From Erysipelotrichaceae bacterium UBA3379 (GTDB lineage: Bacteria; Bacillota_I; Bacilli_A; Erysipelotrichales; Coprobacillaceae): DNA of 16,294 nt. The DNA lies in contig DEPZ01000020.1 of assembly GCA_002359025.1 (NCBI GenBank), positions 1 through 16,294 on the forward strand, read 5' to 3'. A model generated the notes under the pieces. It had not been told where the DNA came from. It saw only the letters and a list, made by a program, of their open reading frames with translations, and ran no database searches. The position numbers were made by a program, and so were the translations under genes. This document shows positions 8,059 to 15,640 of this stretch, piece after piece; position 1 is the stretch's first letter; the number at the start of each line of letters is the position of its first letter.

Positions 8059-8293
8059 AAATATGAGAAAGAATACTCATAATCATATAAGATGTAAAAA
8101 AGCCAATCAATGCACAAACAATGATATAAAAAGCAGTTTGATAGTTTCTTTTGCCTTCTTCCTTGTACCTATCAATTTCATCAAGCCTTTTTCCATTATA
8201 GAAAGAAATAATTTCTTTATATGTTTGAATCTGATGCTCGTTTTTAAATTTTTCTATTTTTGTTGCATAGTAAATAACAAAAATAGAAAACAA
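8057..8293 (-). CDS. Small membrane protein of unknown function, probably frameshifted near its start
   Basis: The open frame encodes 78 residues starting at a TTG: a hydrophobic N-terminus (FSIFVIYYA), a long charged middle (about 15-50, Lys/Glu-rich, probably helical) and a C-terminal membrane helix (about 52-75). I do not recognise a family. The TTG has no ribosome site, and a stop lies three codons upstream. Instead, a strong AGGAGGG precedes an ATG at 8313-8311 that opens a different frame and stops after 19 codons. Removing one copy of a tandem AG (within AACAGAGTTG, 8300-8291) would join them into one 84-residue protein beginning MELAKQLFSIFVIYY, which looks natural. So the gene is either a recent 2-bp frameshift mutant or starts unusually. 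It lies downstream of the HAD/acetyltransferase gene on the same strand (about 85 nt). Confidence 0.5.
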   Translation of the reverse strand: MFSIFVIYYATKIEKFKNEHQIQTYKEIISFYNGKRLDEIDRYKEEGKRNYQTAFYIIVCALIGFFTSYMIMSILSHI

Positions 8294-8310
8294 CTCTGTT
8301 TAGCTAATTC

Positions 8311-8325
8311 CATGATCTCCCTCCT
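8311..8325 (-). promoter_or_regulatory. Strong Shine-Dalgarno and ATG out of frame with the small membrane protein
   Basis: On the minus strand AGGAGGG (8325-8319) lies 5 nt before ATG (8313-8311). The frame it opens is M-E-L-A-K-Q and then runs to a stop after 19 codons. It is the only good start signal for the small gene, which supports a frameshift rather than a TTG start. Confidence 0.6.
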
Positions 8326-8398
8326 GACTTGTTTTTATTCTTGCATGTATCATTATTCTTGTCTATCCAATGTCTTTGACATGGTTTATTTTTGATTG

Positions 8399-9760
8399 TC
8401 AAAATGATTTGTCATAGTTTTGATCAATTGGTTTGATGACTTTGCATGGATTTCCTATTGCAAGCACATTTTCAGGGATATCCTTTGTAACAACACTCCC
8501 AGCTCCAATGACAGAACCACTACCAATTGTCACACCAGGTAATATAACAACATTTCCACCTAGCCATACATTATCACCAATCGTGATAGGTTTGGCTTTT
8601 TCTATACCTTGATTACGTCTTTTATAATCAAGTGGGTGAATGGCTGTATAGAAACCTGCAGATGGACCGATAAAGACATTATCACCTATAGTAATTTTCG
8701 CACCATCCATTAAATAGGCATTATAATTAATATATACATTCTTACCTAAAGAAATATTATATCCTCTATCACAAAATAGTGGTGATATAATTGTGACGTT
8801 ATCTAATTCTTGTTGAAATAGTTTTGAAAGATATTCTTGTTTCTTTTCTTGGTTTAATGGATCAAGTTGATTAAACTTATAACATAAGTGATGTGCATTA
8901 TGAATTTCATCTAAGACTTTAGGATCATTATTGGCATCATACCACATACCAAGAGTCGCTTTTAATAATTCATCTAATTTGATATCAAATATCTCTATTA
9001 ATTGTCTAAGAACTCCATTTTTATTATTTGCAGGACATATCGCATAAGCATGTTCTTTTACAATTTCCTTAGCATTTTCCATCGCATATCCTTGTCCTAC
9101 CATTTGAAGCATTTCTATATCATTTTCACCATCACCAAAGGCTATACAATCTTGTAATAATATATGATGTTTTTGACATAACCATTCAATAGCATGTCCT
9201 TTATGAATACCTGGTTTAATTAAATCTATACTTGTATTTCCACTAGAAATCACTTGTACATAGTCTTTTAATTTTTCTTGTAAAATAAGAGAATACTCAT
9301 CATTGTTATAATCCGGTACCCATAAAGCAAACTTCACAATTTCATCATGTATTTCATCTAGTGAATGAATCATTTCAATACGGTGATAATATTGTAAATG
9401 ATGTTTATAAAATTCAGGAGTACTGTCTAATAAATATGCAGCTTTTAAACCACATAGACAGATATATACATGTTTTTCTTTTTGTAAGATATTGACAATA
9501 TCTTTCACATCTTCAAAAGGAATTGTTGAGTGATAAACATCTTGATGATTTTCCATAATTAAACCACCATTTTCACTAACATATATGATATCTTTATCAT
9601 CAAAGAAAGATTTCAATTGAAAATATTGATTTCCACTCGCAACAACAAACAAAATATCATGAGCTTTCATATACTCATAAACCTTTTCAAAGACAGTACG
9701 ATTATAGTTTTTCTCTTGATCTAAAAAAGTACCATCCATATCTACAGCAACTAATTTCAT
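8399..9760 (-). CDS. Fused Cof-type HAD phosphatase and maltose-type O-acetyltransferase
   Basis: This 453-residue protein is a fusion of two enzymes. Residues 1 to about 265 form a HAD-IIB (Cof-type) sugar-phosphate phosphatase, with the nucleophile motif DMDGT at 7-11 and the metal motif GDGENDIEML near residue 215. Residues about 270-453 match the maltose/galactoside O-acetyltransferase family: an N-terminal cap containing MWYDANNDP, then a left-handed beta-helix of hexapeptide repeats (ITIGDNVFIG, ITIGDNVWLGG, VTIGSGSVIGAGS). His375 in the AIHPLD motif is the expected catalytic base for acetyl-CoA-dependent transfer to a sugar. Alone, each part would be about 265 and 185 residues, so both look complete. 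ATG 9760 is chosen because GGAGG lies 8 nt upstream and the residues just after it form the HAD beta-strand. One chain might dephosphorylate and acetylate sugars; physical coupling is inference. Confidence 0.85.
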   Translation of the reverse strand: MKLVAVDMDGTFLDQEKNYNRTVFEKVYEYMKAHDILFVVASGNQYFQLKSFFDDKDIIYVSENGGLIMENHQDVYHSTIPFEDVKDIVNILQKEKHVYICLCGLKAAYLLDSTPEFYKHHLQYYHRIEMIHSLDEIHDEIVKFALWVPDYNNDEYSLILQEKLKDYVQVISSGNTSIDLIKPGIHKGHAIEWLCQKHHILLQDCIAFGDGENDIEMLQMVGQGYAMENAKEIVKEHAYAICPANNKNGVLRQLIEIFDIKLDELLKATLGMWYDANNDPKVLDEIHNAHHLCYKFNQLDPLNQEKKQEYLSKLFQQELDNVTIISPLFCDRGYNISLGKNVYINYNAYLMDGAKITIGDNVFIGPSAGFYTAIHPLDYKRRNQGIEKAKPITIGDNVWLGGNVVILPGVTIGSGSVIGAGSVVTKDIPENVLAIGNPCKVIKPIDQNYDKSF

Positions 9761-9834
9761 AAGTCCTACCTCCATTAATAATTTAACATAAAAGCAAATA
9801 AAGATAAATATTTTTATAAGTTATGTAAATGATA

Positions 9835-9863
9835 TTGAAAGATAGATAAAATAAGAGTATATT
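9835..9863 (+). promoter_or_regulatory. Candidate promoter of the DUF5685-DnaJ-DnaK operon
   Basis: TTGAAA (9835-9840) and TATATT (9858-9863) are separated by 17 bp, with a predicted start near 9870 and a leader of about 70 nt. A second perfect TATAAT (9918-9923) lies closer to the gene but has no -35 box and would leave almost no room for the ribosome site. No CIRCE inverted repeat is seen in the leader, so HrcA control is not indicated. Confidence 0.45.
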
Positions 9864-9939
9864 GTGAAATTGTAAGACTATTTTTATAAAGTTCATGGAT
9901 AGTTAATTTTAGATTTCTATAATTTGAAAGAGGTTAAAT

Positions 9940-10797
9940 ATGTTTGGATATATCACAATAAATAAACCAGAATTAAAATTTAAAGAATATGACATATATC
10001 ATAGTTATTATTGTGGTTTATGTCAGACACTCAAATTAAAATATGGACAATTATCTAGATTGTCACTGAACTTTGATATGACATTTATTGTTATGATGTT
10101 GAGTGGTTTATATGATGTTGAAACAAAGAAAGAAAGTCATCATTGTGCTTTGCATCCTATTCATAAGCAAGATATGCTTATGAATGAATTTAGTGAATAT
10201 GCAGCAAAGATGACAATTGTATTGACTTATTATAAATGTTTAGATGATTGGAATGATGAACATAAATATATACAAAGAGGATATATGTCTATCTTAAAGA
10301 AATCTTTTTTAAAGATTAAAGAAGAATATCCTCAAAAACTAGAAAATATTGAAAAATATCTTTTAAAAGTGAATGATTATGAAAAGAATGGTTTTTCTAA
10401 TATAGAAGATGTTGTAAGTAGCTTTGGACATGTTATGGCAGAAATATGTAGTTACAAGTTCGATGAATGGTATGATGAACTATATCAGTTTGGCTTTTAT
10501 TTAGGGAAGTTTATCTATTTTATGGATGCTTATGATGATATAGAAACAGATATCAAGAAAAAACAATTTAATCCTTTATTAGAAAAATATAAAGAAGATG
10601 ACTTTGAAGATTATTGTTTTCAATTTTTAGAGTTAATGATATCTAAGGCAACAATGATATTTGAAACATTACCAATTATAGAGAATGCAGATATATTAAG
10701 AAATATACTCTATGGTGGTGTTTGGACAAAATATGTGATGATTAAAAAGAAACGAGGAGGAAAAACAGATGAATCCATATCAGGTTCTAGGGATTAG
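9940..10797 (+). CDS. DUF5685 family protein
   Basis: This 285-residue soluble, mostly alpha-helical protein matches my recollection of the DUF5685 family (function unknown). Typical features are the Tyr-rich N-terminus leading to CGLC (25-28), a downstream HHCALHP motif (Cys69), and two acid-rich motifs, DDWNDE (102-107) and DAYDDIETD (196-204). The Cys set could bind metal. The two Asp-rich helices recall the paired DDxxD motifs of all-helical isoprenoid synthases, but I see no other support for that activity. It is the first gene of an operon with a J-domain protein and an Hsp70, and its end overlaps the J-protein gene by 29 nt. This gene order recurs in Firmicutes as far as I recall, suggesting a dedicated client or cofactor role. 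The ATG follows AGAGG at 7-8 nt. Confidence 0.7.
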   Translation: MFGYITINKPELKFKEYDIYHSYYCGLCQTLKLKYGQLSRLSLNFDMTFIVMMLSGLYDVETKKESHHCALHPIHKQDMLMNEFSEYAAKMTIVLTYYKCLDDWNDEHKYIQRGYMSILKKSFLKIKEEYPQKLENIEKYLLKVNDYEKNGFSNIEDVVSSFGHVMAEICSYKFDEWYDELYQFGFYLGKFIYFMDAYDDIETDIKKKQFNPLLEKYKEDDFEDYCFQFLELMISKATMIFETLPIIENADILRNILYGGVWTKYVMIKKKRGGKTDESISGSRD

Positions 10798-11395
10798 CAG
10801 TGATGCTTCAGATGATGAAGTCAAAAAAGCATATCGTACTTTAAGTAAAAAATATCATCCTGATGCAAATATAAATAATCCCCGTCAAGCTGAATATACT
10901 GAAAAATTTAAGCAAGTGCAACAAGCTTATAAAACAATTATGGATCAAAGAAAGAATGGTTATACTGGTGGAGGATACCAACAAAGTTATAGCCAACAAA
11001 CTGGGGGATATAGTGGTTCATACCAATATGCAAATGACCAACAAGCATTTCAAGATGTTGGTGCTTATATACAAGCAGGAAGATTTCAAGATGCACTTAA
11101 TATATTAGAAGGTATCCGTACAAGAAATGGATTATGGTTCTATTATAGTGCTATTGCAATGAATGGTATTGGTAACAATGCGACTGCATATGAATATGCT
11201 CAAACTGCTTGTCAAATGGAACCAGGTAATTTACAGTACATGCTTTTATTGCAACAGTTACAAGGTGGGTCAACACAATATCAACAACAAAGCAGGACAT
11301 ATGGTTCACCATTTGGAGATCCTATGAGTTGTTGTTATAACTTGATGTTATGTAATTGTTTATCTATTTGTTGTTGTGGTAGAGGTATATGTTAA
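10769..11395 (+). CDS. J-domain co-chaperone with TPR-like region and Cys-rich tail
   Basis: This 208-residue DnaJ-type protein has a J domain at residues 1 to about 65, with the HPD motif at 30-32 needed to stimulate Hsp70 ATPase. A Gly/Tyr/Gln/Ser-rich linker follows (about 68-95), then one or two TPR-like helix pairs (about 100-165, with AGRFQDALNILEGI and AYEYAQTACQMEPGN). The chain ends with a tail (188-208) holding eight cysteines in 21 residues as CC, CxC, CCC and a terminal C. It lacks the DnaJ zinc-finger and C-terminal client domains, so it is a specialised type III J-protein. The tail might bind metal, be lipidated or form disulfides. GAGGAGG 8 nt upstream fixes the ATG inside the end of the DUF5685 gene. 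The next gene, an Hsp70, is the obvious partner. Confidence 0.85.
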   Translation: MNPYQVLGISSDASDDEVKKAYRTLSKKYHPDANINNPRQAEYTEKFKQVQQAYKTIMDQRKNGYTGGGYQQSYSQQTGGYSGSYQYANDQQAFQDVGAYIQAGRFQDALNILEGIRTRNGLWFYYSAIAMNGIGNNATAYEYAQTACQMEPGNLQYMLLLQQLQGGSTQYQQQSRTYGSPFGDPMSCCYNLMLCNCLSICCCGRGIC

Positions 11396-11407
11396 AGGAG
11401 AAAGATT

Positions 11408-13168
11408 ATGAGTAAAATTATAGGAATTGATTTAGGGACTACAAATAGTTGTATGTCTTTTATGGAAAATGGAAAAGTGAATGTTATACCTAATCAAGAA
11501 GGTGCGAAAACAACACCAAGTGTTGTTGCTTTTACAAATGATGGAAAAAGATTGGTAGGAGAAGTAGCAAAAAGACAGGCTGCAATGAATCCAGAACAAA
11601 CAATATCTTCTATTAAAAGATATATGGGAACAGATTATAAAAAAGTAATACAATCAAAGAGCTATACACCCCAAGAAATATCAGCAATGATCTTACAAAA
11701 ACTTAAAATCGATGCAGAAGCTTATTTAGGTGAAACAGTGACACAAGCAGTTATCACAGTTCCAGCATATTTCAATGATGCTCAACGACAAGCAACAAAA
11801 GATGCAGGAAGAATTGCTGGTTTAGAAGTTTTAAGAATTATTAATGAACCAACTTCTGCAGCATTGGCTTATGGATTGGAAAATAGCTATGGACAAAAAA
11901 TTATGGTTTTTGATTTAGGTGGAGGAACTTTTGATGTTTCGATTATTGAAATAGGTAATGGGGTTATAGAAGTTCTTTCAACATCTGGGGATAATCATTT
12001 AGGTGGAGATGACTTTGATGATGTACTTACAAAATATATTGTAGATGAATTTAGAAGACAAGAAGGCATTGATTTGACACATGATAAAGTTGCTATGCAA
12101 AGAATCAAAGATGAAGCAGAAAAAACAAAGATAGAATTATCATCAATGCAATCTGTAATCGTAAGATTACCATTTATCACAAATACACCATCAGGTGCAA
12201 AAAACTTGGAAATGACAATGACAAGAGATTTATTCAATAACATTACAAAACCTTTAGTTGATCGATTAATCATTCCTATGCAAAACGCTATGCGTGATGC
12301 AAGATTAAACAATAGTGATTTAAATAAAGTTATTCTTGTTGGTGGTTCTTCTAGAATACCAGCAGTACAAAATAAAATTCAAGAAATTACAGGTATAGAA
12401 CCAAGTAAATCACTCAATCCAGATGAATGTGTCGCATTAGGAGCTGGAATACAAGGTGGAAAATTAACTGGAGATATGAGTGTTATGGGAGGATATGATG
12501 TTTTATTATTAGACGTTACTCCATTAACACTCTCTATTGAAACAGTTGGTGGTGTCGCTACACCATTAATTGATAGAAATACAACAATACCAACAAGTCA
12601 TAGTCAAGTCTTTACAACATCATCTAATTTCCAAACACAAGTAGAAATTAATGTGTTACAAGGAGAAAGACCACTTGCGAAAGATAATAAAAGTCTAGGT
12701 AAGTTTAAATTAAAAGGTATAAAGAGAGCTATGCGTGGTGTACCACAAATTGAAGTCACTTTTGATATTGATGCAAATGGTATTGTCAATGTTTCAGCAA
12801 AAGATTTAAAAACAGGTAAATCTGAAAGTATTACGATTGAAGGAACATCTCATATGTCAGATGCTGATATTGAACAAGCTATTAGAGAAGCTAAACAATA
12901 TGAAGCACAAGATGCTATTCAAAAAGAAAGACTTGTCTTTAAAAATGAAGCTGAATCACTTATTATACAAGTCACTGATGCATTAAGTAAACATGGTAAA
13001 GAAATAGACAAAGATCTCAAACATCAAATTAAAACAGAATTAAATATCTTTAGAAAAGAAACTAAGAAATTTAATTATGATACATGTACTGATATAGAAT
13101 TTACAAACTTAAAACATGATAAAGAAAACTTTGAAAACTTGGTACAACCATTACTAAGTAAACAATAA
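11408..13168 (+). CDS. dnaK: Hsp70 chaperone, DnaK-like (probable accessory copy)
   Basis: This is a 586-residue Hsp70. The nucleotide-binding domain (1 to about 365) has GIDLGTTNSC at 5-14, AVITVPAYFND, the DLGGGTFDVS phosphate loop, and VGGSSRIPAVQ. The substrate-binding beta domain (about 370-485) includes DVTPLTLSIETVGG and VLQGERPLAKDN. A helical lid (about 490-586) is shorter than in housekeeping DnaK (usually about 605-640) and lacks the long C-terminal acidic tail. It refolds or holds clients in the cytoplasm, driven by ATP and a J-protein. No grpE, hrcA or CIRCE is nearby, and the operon instead carries DUF5685 and a Cys-tailed J-protein. I infer a second, dedicated Hsp70 rather than the heat-shock DnaK, though another copy cannot be seen from this window. 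AAAGGAG lies 7 nt before the ATG, and a strong terminator follows at once. Confidence 0.88.
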   Translation: MSKIIGIDLGTTNSCMSFMENGKVNVIPNQEGAKTTPSVVAFTNDGKRLVGEVAKRQAAMNPEQTISSIKRYMGTDYKKVIQSKSYTPQEISAMILQKLKIDAEAYLGETVTQAVITVPAYFNDAQRQATKDAGRIAGLEVLRIINEPTSAALAYGLENSYGQKIMVFDLGGGTFDVSIIEIGNGVIEVLSTSGDNHLGGDDFDDVLTKYIVDEFRRQEGIDLTHDKVAMQRIKDEAEKTKIELSSMQSVIVRLPFITNTPSGAKNLEMTMTRDLFNNITKPLVDRLIIPMQNAMRDARLNNSDLNKVILVGGSSRIPAVQNKIQEITGIEPSKSLNPDECVALGAGIQGGKLTGDMSVMGGYDVLLLDVTPLTLSIETVGGVATPLIDRNTTIPTSHSQVFTTSSNFQTQVEINVLQGERPLAKDNKSLGKFKLKGIKRAMRGVPQIEVTFDIDANGIVNVSAKDLKTGKSESITIEGTSHMSDADIEQAIREAKQYEAQDAIQKERLVFKNEAESLIIQVTDALSKHGKEIDKDLKHQIKTELNIFRKETKKFNYDTCTDIEFTNLKHDKENFENLVQPLLSKQ

Positions 13169-13189
13169 AGCGAGGGAAACCTCGCTTTT
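13167..13189 (+). terminator. Convergent intrinsic terminator after the Hsp70 gene
   Basis: AAAGCGAGG (13167-13175) pairs with CCTCGCTTT (13180-13188) across a GAAA tetraloop (13176-13179), with a TTTT run ending at 13189. It starts within the Hsp70 stop codon and ends inside the stop codon of the minus-strand MocR gene. The A run on the left makes it usable from both directions. Confidence 0.9.
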
Positions 13190-14567
13190 AAATAAATAAT
13201 TTTTCTAATAATTCAATTGCTAAAGGAATTTTATGATAAGATAAACCAGAGTAGTTAATAACTAGCGTATGTGAAGGAAATGATTGGTGATAAAACTGAG
13301 ATAGCGTTGAAACATGAAGTTGTAATTCTTTAGCTTTCTTTTGTATTTGATAATCATCATATGATGCAGGATATTTCATTAAAAAGTGAAGTCCTGCATT
13401 TTCTTCTTTAATTTCAACTATAGAAGAAAGTTTACTTTCTTCTATTTGCTTTAAAAATTCATTTCTTAAAGATTTATAACTATTACGCATACGATTGATA
13501 TGCTTTTCAAAATAACCTCTTTTGATAAAATAAGCCAAAATCATTTGTTCAAAGCTAGAAACACTACATGCATAAAAACCCAGTTTAGATTGATATAATT
13601 CTATTAAATGAGGAGGTAAAACCATATAACTTATACGAAAAGAGGGAGCTAAGGTTTTAGAAAAAGTATTCATATAAATCACTCTTTCATTTTGATCTAT
13701 TTGAAATAAACTCGGTATAGGATTCCCTTGTAATCTGAGTTCACTATCATAATCATCTTCAATAATATAGCTTTTATGATCTACAGACCATTTTAAAAGT
13801 TCTGTTCTTCTTTTTATAGGCATTGTAATACCTGTAGGATAATGATGTGCTGGTGAAATATGAACAATTTTTGCATGAGATAAAAGTAGTTTTTTTATAT
13901 CAATACCATCTTGATCTAAAGGAATATATTTGTAATCAATATCATTTAATTGATAGACTCTTGAAATACTATGATGACCTGGATCTTCTAATGCATAAAT
14001 ATTCTCTCTTCCCAATAATTGAATAACAAGATTATATAAATATTCAGTACCAGCTCCAATAATAATCTGTTCGGGCAAAACATTCATACCTGAAAAAGAA
14101 TATAAATGTTGACTAATAGCAAGTCTTAAATCGTATAAACCATTTGGGTTACATCGATTTAATAAATCAGGATTTTGACTTGATAAGACTTCTCTTGTTA
14201 GTTTTGACCATGATGAAAATGGGAAATTCTCTACTAAAACTGAATTAGATTTTAAATCTACAAGATAGTGTTTTTTAGGCTTTTCTTGCATATGATATTC
14301 TTTTTTATATGTATAATCAGGAAATTCTATTTCACTTACAAAGTATCCTTTTTTCTCTATAGAATAAATATATCCTTCAATTAATAATTGGTGATAAGCA
14401 TTTTCAATCGTGATAATACTTACCTTTAAATGCTTAGCAAAGTTCCTTTTAGAAGGAAGCTTTTCATGAGACAGAATCTTTTTATGAATAATATCTTCTT
14501 TTATACCTTGATATAATTGTTCATACATAGGTAGAGAAGAATGAGAATCTAAATAATACGTTAACAT
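13188..14567 (-). CDS. pdxR: MocR/PdxR-type GntR-family transcriptional regulator
   Basis: This 459-residue protein has the MocR layout. A GntR-type winged helix (about 1-75, with LPSKRNFAKHLKVSIITIENAYHQL as the DNA-reading helices) and a short linker precede a fold-type I aminotransferase-like domain (about 110-459). In that domain Lys304, within NTFSKTLAPSFR, is the expected PLP Schiff-base lysine, and EDDYDSELR holds the Asp that contacts the pyridine nitrogen. MocR proteins sense PLP or amino compounds rather than catalyse transamination. PdxR members control vitamin B6 genes. The divergent neighbour is an ECF transporter S component, so sensing PLP to control B6 uptake is the simplest reading. 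The symbol is by inference from context; a GabR-like role is the main alternative. GAGGTG precedes the ATG by about 5 nt. Confidence 0.8.
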   Translation of the reverse strand: MLTYYLDSHSSLPMYEQLYQGIKEDIIHKKILSHEKLPSKRNFAKHLKVSIITIENAYHQLLIEGYIYSIEKKGYFVSEIEFPDYTYKKEYHMQEKPKKHYLVDLKSNSVLVENFPFSSWSKLTREVLSSQNPDLLNRCNPNGLYDLRLAISQHLYSFSGMNVLPEQIIIGAGTEYLYNLVIQLLGRENIYALEDPGHHSISRVYQLNDIDYKYIPLDQDGIDIKKLLLSHAKIVHISPAHHYPTGITMPIKRRTELLKWSVDHKSYIIEDDYDSELRLQGNPIPSLFQIDQNERVIYMNTFSKTLAPSFRISYMVLPPHLIELYQSKLGFYACSVSSFEQMILAYFIKRGYFEKHINRMRNSYKSLRNEFLKQIEESKLSSIVEIKEENAGLHFLMKYPASYDDYQIQKKAKELQLHVSTLSQFYHQSFPSHTLVINYSGLSYHKIPLAIELLEKLFI

Positions 14568-14585
14568 ATCAACACCTCAATTCTT

Positions 14586-14657
14586 ATTATAACATATCTG
14601 GATATATAAATAATAATAAAACTGGATATTTTAATATGTTCAGATATACAGTATACT
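14586..14657. promoter_or_regulatory. Divergent promoter region with candidate MocR operator repeats
   Basis: On the minus strand TGTTATAAT (extended -10; TATAAT at 14591-14586) serves the regulator gene. On the plus strand TATACT (14652-14657) lies 24 nt before the S-component ATG, with no good -35, which suits an activated promoter. Between them are two direct copies of CTGGATAT (14598-14605 and 14622-14629), 24 bp apart. A related CAGATAT (14641-14647) forms an exact inverted pair with ATATCTG (14594-14600). MocR proteins usually bind repeats in the shared promoter, so these are candidate regulator sites; that assignment is inference. Confidence 0.55.
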
Positions 14658-14681
14658 TATTTTCATAAGGAGGAATAAGTT

Positions 14682-15272
14682 ATGAATAATAAAGTATTAA
14701 AAATAGCTATTGTTGGATTAATGGCAGCTTTGGCTTATATAGCATTCACATTTTTACAAATTAAGATACCTACACCAGCAGGATTTACTTCTTTTCATCT
14801 AGGAAATACTTTTTGTGTTCTTGCGGCTTTACTGTTAGGGGGAGTGCCTGGAGGAATTGCAGGAGCAATTGGTATGGGAATAGGAGATTTATTAGATCCA
14901 GCATATGTCGTGGTTGCTCCTAAGACAATTATTTTAAAGTTAGGAATAGGAATCATAACAGGATTAGTTGCTCATCGTTTGTTGAATATTACATCACGTG
15001 AAGGGAAATCACTTTACAAAGCTGTCTTGATTTCTACTATGGCAGGTATGTTATTTAATATTGTTGGAGAACCTATTCTATCTTATTTTTACACAGCATT
15101 TATTTTAGGCGCACCTGATAATGCAGCCAAAGCATTAGCTTCTTGGAATGCTATTACAACATCTGTTAATGCATTGTTAACAGTCATTGTTTCATCTGCA
15201 CTTTATATCGCTATTTTTCCAAGACTTAAAAATAACGGAATATTACAACAAATATCACCTAAGAAGCATTAG
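14682..15272 (+). CDS. ECF transporter S component, probably vitamin B6-type
   Basis: This 196-residue membrane protein has about six helices and the N-terminal pattern of the PF12822-type S components (MAALAYIAFTFLQIKIP, then FHLGNTFCVLAALLLGG and GGIAGAIGMGIGDLLDP). S components bind a vitamin or similar micronutrient with high affinity and use a shared energising module (T protein plus two ATPases) encoded elsewhere. The FHLGN motif and acidic GDLLDP are typical of the HmpT/PdxU-like branch. The divergent PdxR-type regulator makes pyridoxine, pyridoxal or pyridoxamine the likeliest cargo; a hydroxymethylpyrimidine or thiamine-precursor substrate is the alternative. AAGGAGG (about 7 nt before the ATG) is a very strong ribosome site. 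The gene is monocistronic, ending in an intrinsic terminator that includes its stop codon. Confidence 0.85.
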   Translation: MNNKVLKIAIVGLMAALAYIAFTFLQIKIPTPAGFTSFHLGNTFCVLAALLLGGVPGGIAGAIGMGIGDLLDPAYVVVAPKTIILKLGIGIITGLVAHRLLNITSREGKSLYKAVLISTMAGMLFNIVGEPILSYFYTAFILGAPDNAAKALASWNAITTSVNALLTVIVSSALYIAIFPRLKNNGILQQISPKKH

Positions 15273-15282
15273 CTTCTTTTTT
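15261..15282 (+). terminator. Intrinsic terminator after the ECF S component
   Basis: AAGAAGC (15261-15267) pairs with GCTTCTT (15272-15278) around an ATTA loop, followed by T residues through 15282. The last codons and the TAG of the transporter gene lie within the hairpin. Confidence 0.8.
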
Positions 15283-15613
15283 CTATAGTGTTATGAAATA
15301 TATATCTTATATCATCTACTAGAAAAATTGAAAATACAAATTATCTTGTTCTTTAAAAATAAAGAAATGAGAAAGTATAAGAAGTTTGGGTTCGTTGAAA
15401 ATGCTGGAACAGAGATACTACGGACTTTTGATGCTTATAAAAATGAAGAAAACAACCAGTATTTGAAACAATGGAAAATTTTTCTATGTTACTTAGTTTG
15501 ATAGAGATGTTCAAGTAAGGAATTCAATAAAAAGGAAAATACATGATTTTATACTTCTTATTTGTCAAAAGAGTGTGTAATGTAATCTTTTTTATTAAAA
15601 ACAAACAAGAATA
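15283..15613. other. Intergenic stretch with no recognisable intact gene
   Basis: About 330 nt between the transporter terminator and the next promoter. The only open frame of note is 15367-15501 on the plus strand (44 codons, MRKYKKFGFVENAG and then a mixed charged region to a stop). It has a weak GAAA-type leader rather than a clear ribosome site and matches nothing I recognise. It may be the remnant of a lost gene. No repeat, tRNA or terminator was seen in the rest. Confidence 0.4.
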
Positions 15614-15622
15614 TGTTATAAT
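15614..15622 (+). promoter_or_regulatory. Extended -10 promoter upstream of the type III antitoxin RNA
   Basis: TGTTATAAT gives a TG extension and a perfect TATAAT (15617-15622). The -35 region 17 bp upstream is only T/A-rich. Transcription would begin near 15629, about 12 nt before the antitoxin-like repeat, in the position expected for a toxI-type RNA. Confidence 0.6.
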
Positions 15623-15640
15623 TAGTCGTTATTGATTACT

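Noticed and set aside
8036..8395. 119-codon plus-strand frame opposite the small membrane protein
   Set aside because: It begins inside a terminator hairpin, has no ribosome site and mirrors the minus-strand gene; the minus strand has a strong AGGAGGG-ATG.
9776..9939. CIRCE element for heat-shock control of the Hsp70 operon
   Set aside because: No TTAGCACTC/GAGTGCTAA inverted repeat or close variant is present in the leader.
11432..12312. Open frames on the minus strand within the Hsp70 gene
   Set aside because: They lie opposite a highly conserved gene, have no ribosome site and encode unremarkable sequence.
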